Shown: positions 61,233 through 64,000 of the stretch, piece by piece
Position numbering within the stretch: position 1 is the first letter of the stretch
Layout of the letters: each line of letters opens with the position of its first letter
Source: Bradyrhizobium betae
GTDB lineage: Bacteria > Pseudomonadota > Alphaproteobacteria > Rhizobiales > Xanthobacteraceae
Length of the DNA: 64,000 bases
NCBI RefSeq assembly: GCF_004123905.1
Contig: NZ_MZXW01000021.1
Location: 1 to 64,000, forward strand
Direction of reading: 5' to 3'
Made by a program: the position numbers and the translations under genes
The notes under the pieces: model-generated
The model's input: the letters and a program-made list of their open reading frames with translations, nothing else
The model's database searches: none
Told to the model about the DNA's origin: nothing

Positions 61233-62324
61233 ATGACGGTTGCACCGCTTCGCTTCGGCATCTGGGCGCTGGTGCACGGGCCACGTGCCGCGCATCAGGA
61301 TCCGGAAGAGCCCTATGACGCCTCCTGGGAACGCAATCGTGATCTGATTCTTGCTGCCGAGGAACTTGGCTACGACTCCACGCTGATCGCGCAGCACACG
61401 ATCAATCCGCATCAGGAGGATCTCGATCAGCTCGAAGCATGGAGTGCGGCAGCAGCGATCGCGGCGCAGACCAAGCGCATCGAGATCATCGCTGCAATCA
61501 AGCCGTATCTCTATCATCCCGTCGTGCTCGCCAAGCTGGCGCTAGGGATCGAGAATATCAGCCGTGGCCGCTTTGCGATCAATCTGGTCAATGCGTGGAA
61601 CCGGCCCGAGCTGGAGAAGGCGGGGATCGGATTTCCTGAGCACGATGCGCGCTATGCTTACGGCAAGGAATGGATCTCCGTAGTATCCCGCTTGATGGAG
61701 GGTGAACGCCTCAATTTTAGTGGCGATCACTTCAACATCTCAGACTACGCGTTGCGTCCGACCAGCCTCTATCGCAAGCGGCCGGCCATCTATGTTGGCG
61801 GGGAATCCGAGCCGGCGCGCGATCTCGTCGCCGGCCATGGCGACGTCTGGTTCATAAATGGCCAGCCGCTTGACGACGTTGCCGGTCTCATTGCCGATGT
61901 CGCGTCCCGTCCGCGCGGTTCGGCGCCGCCATTGCGCTTCGGTCTCTCCGCCTTCGTCGTGGCGCGCGAAACCCGGGACGAGGCGCAAGCCGCGCATGAG
62001 CGGCTGCTCAGCCTTGCGGCCAAGGATGCGCCGATGAAGGCGATCCAGAAGCAGAACACCGATCCGAAGGTCGTGATGATGCAGACCATGCAGAAGACGC
62101 CGCGGGTCGGCAGCAATGGCGGCACGGCCGCGGGGCTGGTCGGCAGTTACGACGAGGTGGCGGCACGCATCGAGGCGTTCCATGCCGCTGGCATCGAGCT
62201 CTTCATGCTGCAATTCCAGCCTTTCGAGGCCGAGATGCGACGCTTCGCGGAAGAGATCATCCCCCGGGTTCGGGCGAGACAATCAACCGGGCCTTCCCAG
62301 AGGAACGCCCGGTCGCTGGGGTAA
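61233..62324 (+). CDS. SfnG/SsuD-like flavin-dependent monooxygenase
   Basis: A 363-residue luciferase-like monooxygenase closer to dimethylsulfone monooxygenase SfnG and alkanesulfonate monooxygenase SsuD than to NtaA. The NLVNAWNRPELEKAGI, PEHDARYAYGKEWI and FNISDYALRPTSLYRKRPAIYVGG segments follow SfnG order. It would use reduced FMN from the reductase at 56479 to cleave a C-S bond, releasing sulfite or sulfinate. The ATG is preceded by GGGAG. It meets the next gene tail to tail one base later. Confidence 0.88.
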   Translation: MTVAPLRFGIWALVHGPRAAHQDPEEPYDASWERNRDLILAAEELGYDSTLIAQHTINPHQEDLDQLEAWSAAAAIAAQTKRIEIIAAIKPYLYHPVVLAKLALGIENISRGRFAINLVNAWNRPELEKAGIGFPEHDARYAYGKEWISVVSRLMEGERLNFSGDHFNISDYALRPTSLYRKRPAIYVGGESEPARDLVAGHGDVWFINGQPLDDVAGLIADVASRPRGSAPPLRFGLSAFVVARETRDEAQAAHERLLSLAAKDAPMKAIQKQNTDPKVVMMQTMQKTPRVGSNGGTAAGLVGSYDEVAARIEAFHAAGIELFMLQFQPFEAEMRRFAEEIIPRVRARQSTGPSQRNARSLG

Positions 62325-62325
62325 G

Positions 62326-63666
62326 TCAGGCCGACGCGACCTCCGGGGCTCGCTTTGCGAAGCGGCTGACGGGCCGCGCCAGACCGAAATGGTCGCGTAA
62401 CGTCGTGCCCGTGTATTCGGTCCGGAACAGTCCCCGCTTCTGCAGGATCGGCACCACGGTATCGACGAAGGTCTCCAGCCCCGTGGGCAGAACGTCCGGC
62501 ATCAGGTTGAAGCCATCTGCGGCGCCGGCCTTGAACCAGGCCTCGATATCGTCCGCGATTTGCTCTGGTGTGCCCACGATGATGCGATGACCAACGCCGC
62601 CCCCGAGCGCGCGGATCAATTGGCGGACGGTGAGATTGCCGCGGCGGGCGATGTTCACGGTGCCCTGGAACATGGTGTGATTGGCATTCGCCGGAAGCGG
62701 CAAGGGATCGGGAAGCGGTTTGTCGAGATCGAGCAAAGCAGGGTCGATCTGAAGCGTGCCGGCGAGGCGCGCCAGGCTGTATTCGATCGGGACCAGTTCC
62801 CAGAGCTCGTCCTGCCGACGCTTTGCTTCGGCTTCCGTGCTGCCGATGATGGTGGCAAGGCCCGGCAGAATGACGATGGAATCGCCGGAACGTCCGTAGG
62901 CCGCAGCCCGCGTGCGCAGATCGCGCGCATAGGCAACGCCTTCCTCGATCGACTGTGCCAGCGTGAACACCGCTTCCGCATAGGCCGCGGCGAAGTCGCG
63001 TCCGTCATTGGAGCCGCCGGCCTGCACCGTCACCGGCCGTCCCTGCGGCGAACGCGGGACGTTCAGCGGTCCGGCCACCGTATAATGCGGGCCGCGATGC
63101 GCGATCGGGTGCACCTTCGATGTGTCGACAAATCGCGCGCTCGCCTTGTCGCCGACGAAGGCGTCGTCCTCCCAGCTGTCGAACAGGGCATGGACGACGT
63201 CCGTGAACTCCTTGGCGCGCTCGTAGCGGGCCTTGTGCTCCAGAGCACCTGTGAGGCCGAAGTTGCGGCTTGAAGCGGCATCTGCGGTCGTGACTGCGTT
63301 CCATCCTGAACGTCCACCGCTGGCGTGGTCGAGCGTCACGAAGCGGCGCGCGATATTGTAGGGCTCGTTGTAGGTTGTGGACACCGTTCCGATCAGGCCG
63401 ACATGCTTCGTTGCGGCGGCCACCGTCGCCAGCACGATGGTCGGCTCCAGCGACGTGAACGACCGGTAGTCGATGCGATCGTTCACCGCCGGTGAATCCG
63501 CCAGGAAGATTGCGTCAAACTTCCCGCGCTCCGCAGTTTGCGCAACACGCACATAGTGGCCGAGATCGAAGAAGGCGCGTGGATCGCTGTCCGGCAGTCT
63601 CCAGGCCGACGGATAGACGCCGGAGTGAAGCAGGTTGACGTTCAGGTGCAATTGGCGTGGCGGCAT
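62326..63666 (-). CDS. NtaA/SnaA/DszA-type flavin-dependent monooxygenase, second copy
   Basis: A 446-residue luciferase-like protein and paralogue of the gene at 47452: PRQLHLNVNLLHSGVYPSAWR, FLADSPAVNDR, GRSGWNAVTTADAASSRNFG and GPLNVPRSPQGRPVTVQAGGS align closely, and both end near an LRDHFGLARP/LREHYGLARP motif. ATG 63666 is preferred over an upstream TTG at 63699. It follows a binding-protein gene by 45 bp, so uptake and oxidation are again paired. Substrate is unknown. Confidence 0.89.
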   Translation of the reverse strand: MPPRQLHLNVNLLHSGVYPSAWRLPDSDPRAFFDLGHYVRVAQTAERGKFDAIFLADSPAVNDRIDYRSFTSLEPTIVLATVAAATKHVGLIGTVSTTYNEPYNIARRFVTLDHASGGRSGWNAVTTADAASSRNFGLTGALEHKARYERAKEFTDVVHALFDSWEDDAFVGDKASARFVDTSKVHPIAHRGPHYTVAGPLNVPRSPQGRPVTVQAGGSNDGRDFAAAYAEAVFTLAQSIEEGVAYARDLRTRAAAYGRSGDSIVILPGLATIIGSTEAEAKRRQDELWELVPIEYSLARLAGTLQIDPALLDLDKPLPDPLPLPANANHTMFQGTVNIARRGNLTVRQLIRALGGGVGHRIIVGTPEQIADDIEAWFKAGAADGFNLMPDVLPTGLETFVDTVVPILQKRGLFRTEYTGTTLRDHFGLARPVSRFAKRAPEVASA

Positions 63667-63711
63667 GGGGATTCCGAAAGTCAGCGGCCTAAGCCGCAAG
63701 TAGAGCGGAGA

Positions 63712-64000
63712 TCAGGACCCCTTCGGGGACCAGATCTTGATGGCCGTGGTGTCGATCTTCACGGGGATCAGACCCTCGGCGTGGAACGCATCTGCAATGC
63801 GCTGCTGCTCGGACAGGCCAGGGCCGGTGACCGCGCCCACCTGATAGGAGCGGTGGCTATTGGCCTCTTCGACCGTCGCCGCATCGATCCCCCAGAGGCC
63901 CGCAAGCAATGTGGCGGCGTCCTTCGGCTGAGCCTTCACCCATTTTCCGGTCGCGGAGAGTTTTGCGAAGATCACGTTGAGCGCTTCGGCGTGCTTGTCC
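63712..64000 (-). CDS. ABC substrate-binding protein, C-terminal part (cut by window)
   Basis: The frame is open to the window end; the readable 96 or so residues include KHAEALNVIFAKLSA, LLAGLWGIDAATVEEANSHR and EQQRIADAFHAEGLIPVKID, the usual C-terminal half of SsuA-type sulfonate-binding proteins. The start lies beyond 64000. It precedes the monooxygenase gene at 62326 in the same direction, so they are probably one operon. Confidence 0.8.
   Translation of the reverse strand, partial: DKHAEALNVIFAKLSATGKWVKAQPKDAATLLAGLWGIDAATVEEANSHRSYQVGAVTGPGLSEQQRIADAFHAEGLIPVKIDTTAIKIWSPKGS

Overview
The window reads as high-GC alphaproteobacterial DNA of the Bradyrhizobium kind. I infer this from GC-rich codon use, frequent GTG and TTG starts, stop-start overlaps, many CaiB/BaiF CoA-transferases and acyl-CoA dehydrogenases, and tRNA 3' fragments that mark old integrations. 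No rRNA, intact tRNA, CRISPR array, transposase or integrase gene was seen.

Region 1 (about 0.2-29.5 kb) is a catabolic cluster. It holds acyl-CoA ligase, four family III CoA-transferase loci (one a pseudogene), an IpdAB/glutaconate-type CoA-transferase pair, two P450s, a zinc alcohol dehydrogenase, four acyl-CoA dehydrogenase genes (one a double-length fusion), a MaoC hydratase, an SDR, a frameshifted nitronate-monooxygenase-type enzyme, two thiolase-DUF35 pairs, a Rieske oxygenase with its reductase, and two LivK-type binding proteins. A FadR/FCD-type GntR regulator (7752-8573) sits inside. A palindrome of the form TTGGTTCAACCAA recurs at six promoter positions across the cluster and probably is its operator. 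The gene set suggests activation, hydroxylation, beta-oxidation and hydrolytic ring opening of an alicyclic or terpenoid acid; the substrate is unknown.

Region 2 (29.6-45.05 kb) begins and ends with tRNA 3' fragments: tRNA-Lys(CUU) at 29632-29676 and tRNA-Gln(UUG) at 44996-45045. Inside are a chemoreceptor pseudogene and a LysR-centred set: creatininase-family and S15-type hydrolases on the minus strand; cupin, isochorismatase-family hydrolase, FAD oxidase, NAD(P)H-quinone reductase-like protein and an outer-membrane protein; then an NMT1-type ABC transporter, an amidohydrolase and a Rieske oxygenase on the plus strand. A 17-bp box, GTTGCC-N5-GGCAAC, followed at fixed spacing by a second conserved block, lies before each of the four transcription units. 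This looks like a self-contained uptake and degradation island, perhaps for an N-heterocycle.

Region 3 (45.3-64 kb) is an organosulfur acquisition cluster. It has an Lrp-type regulator; a MetQ-like binding protein with a DszA/NtaA-type monooxygenase and a methyltransferase; a flavoprotein oxygenase; a TauD-type dioxygenase with its own ABC importer; a six-gene minus-strand operon (ssuC-ssuB-ssuA-like, SfnB/DszC-like oxidoreductase, flavin reductase, serine acetyltransferase); an SfnG-like monooxygenase; a second NtaA-type monooxygenase; and a binding protein cut by the window end. Together they would import sulfonates or sulfones, release sulfite with reduced flavin or 2-oxoglutarate, and supply O-acetylserine for cysteine synthesis.
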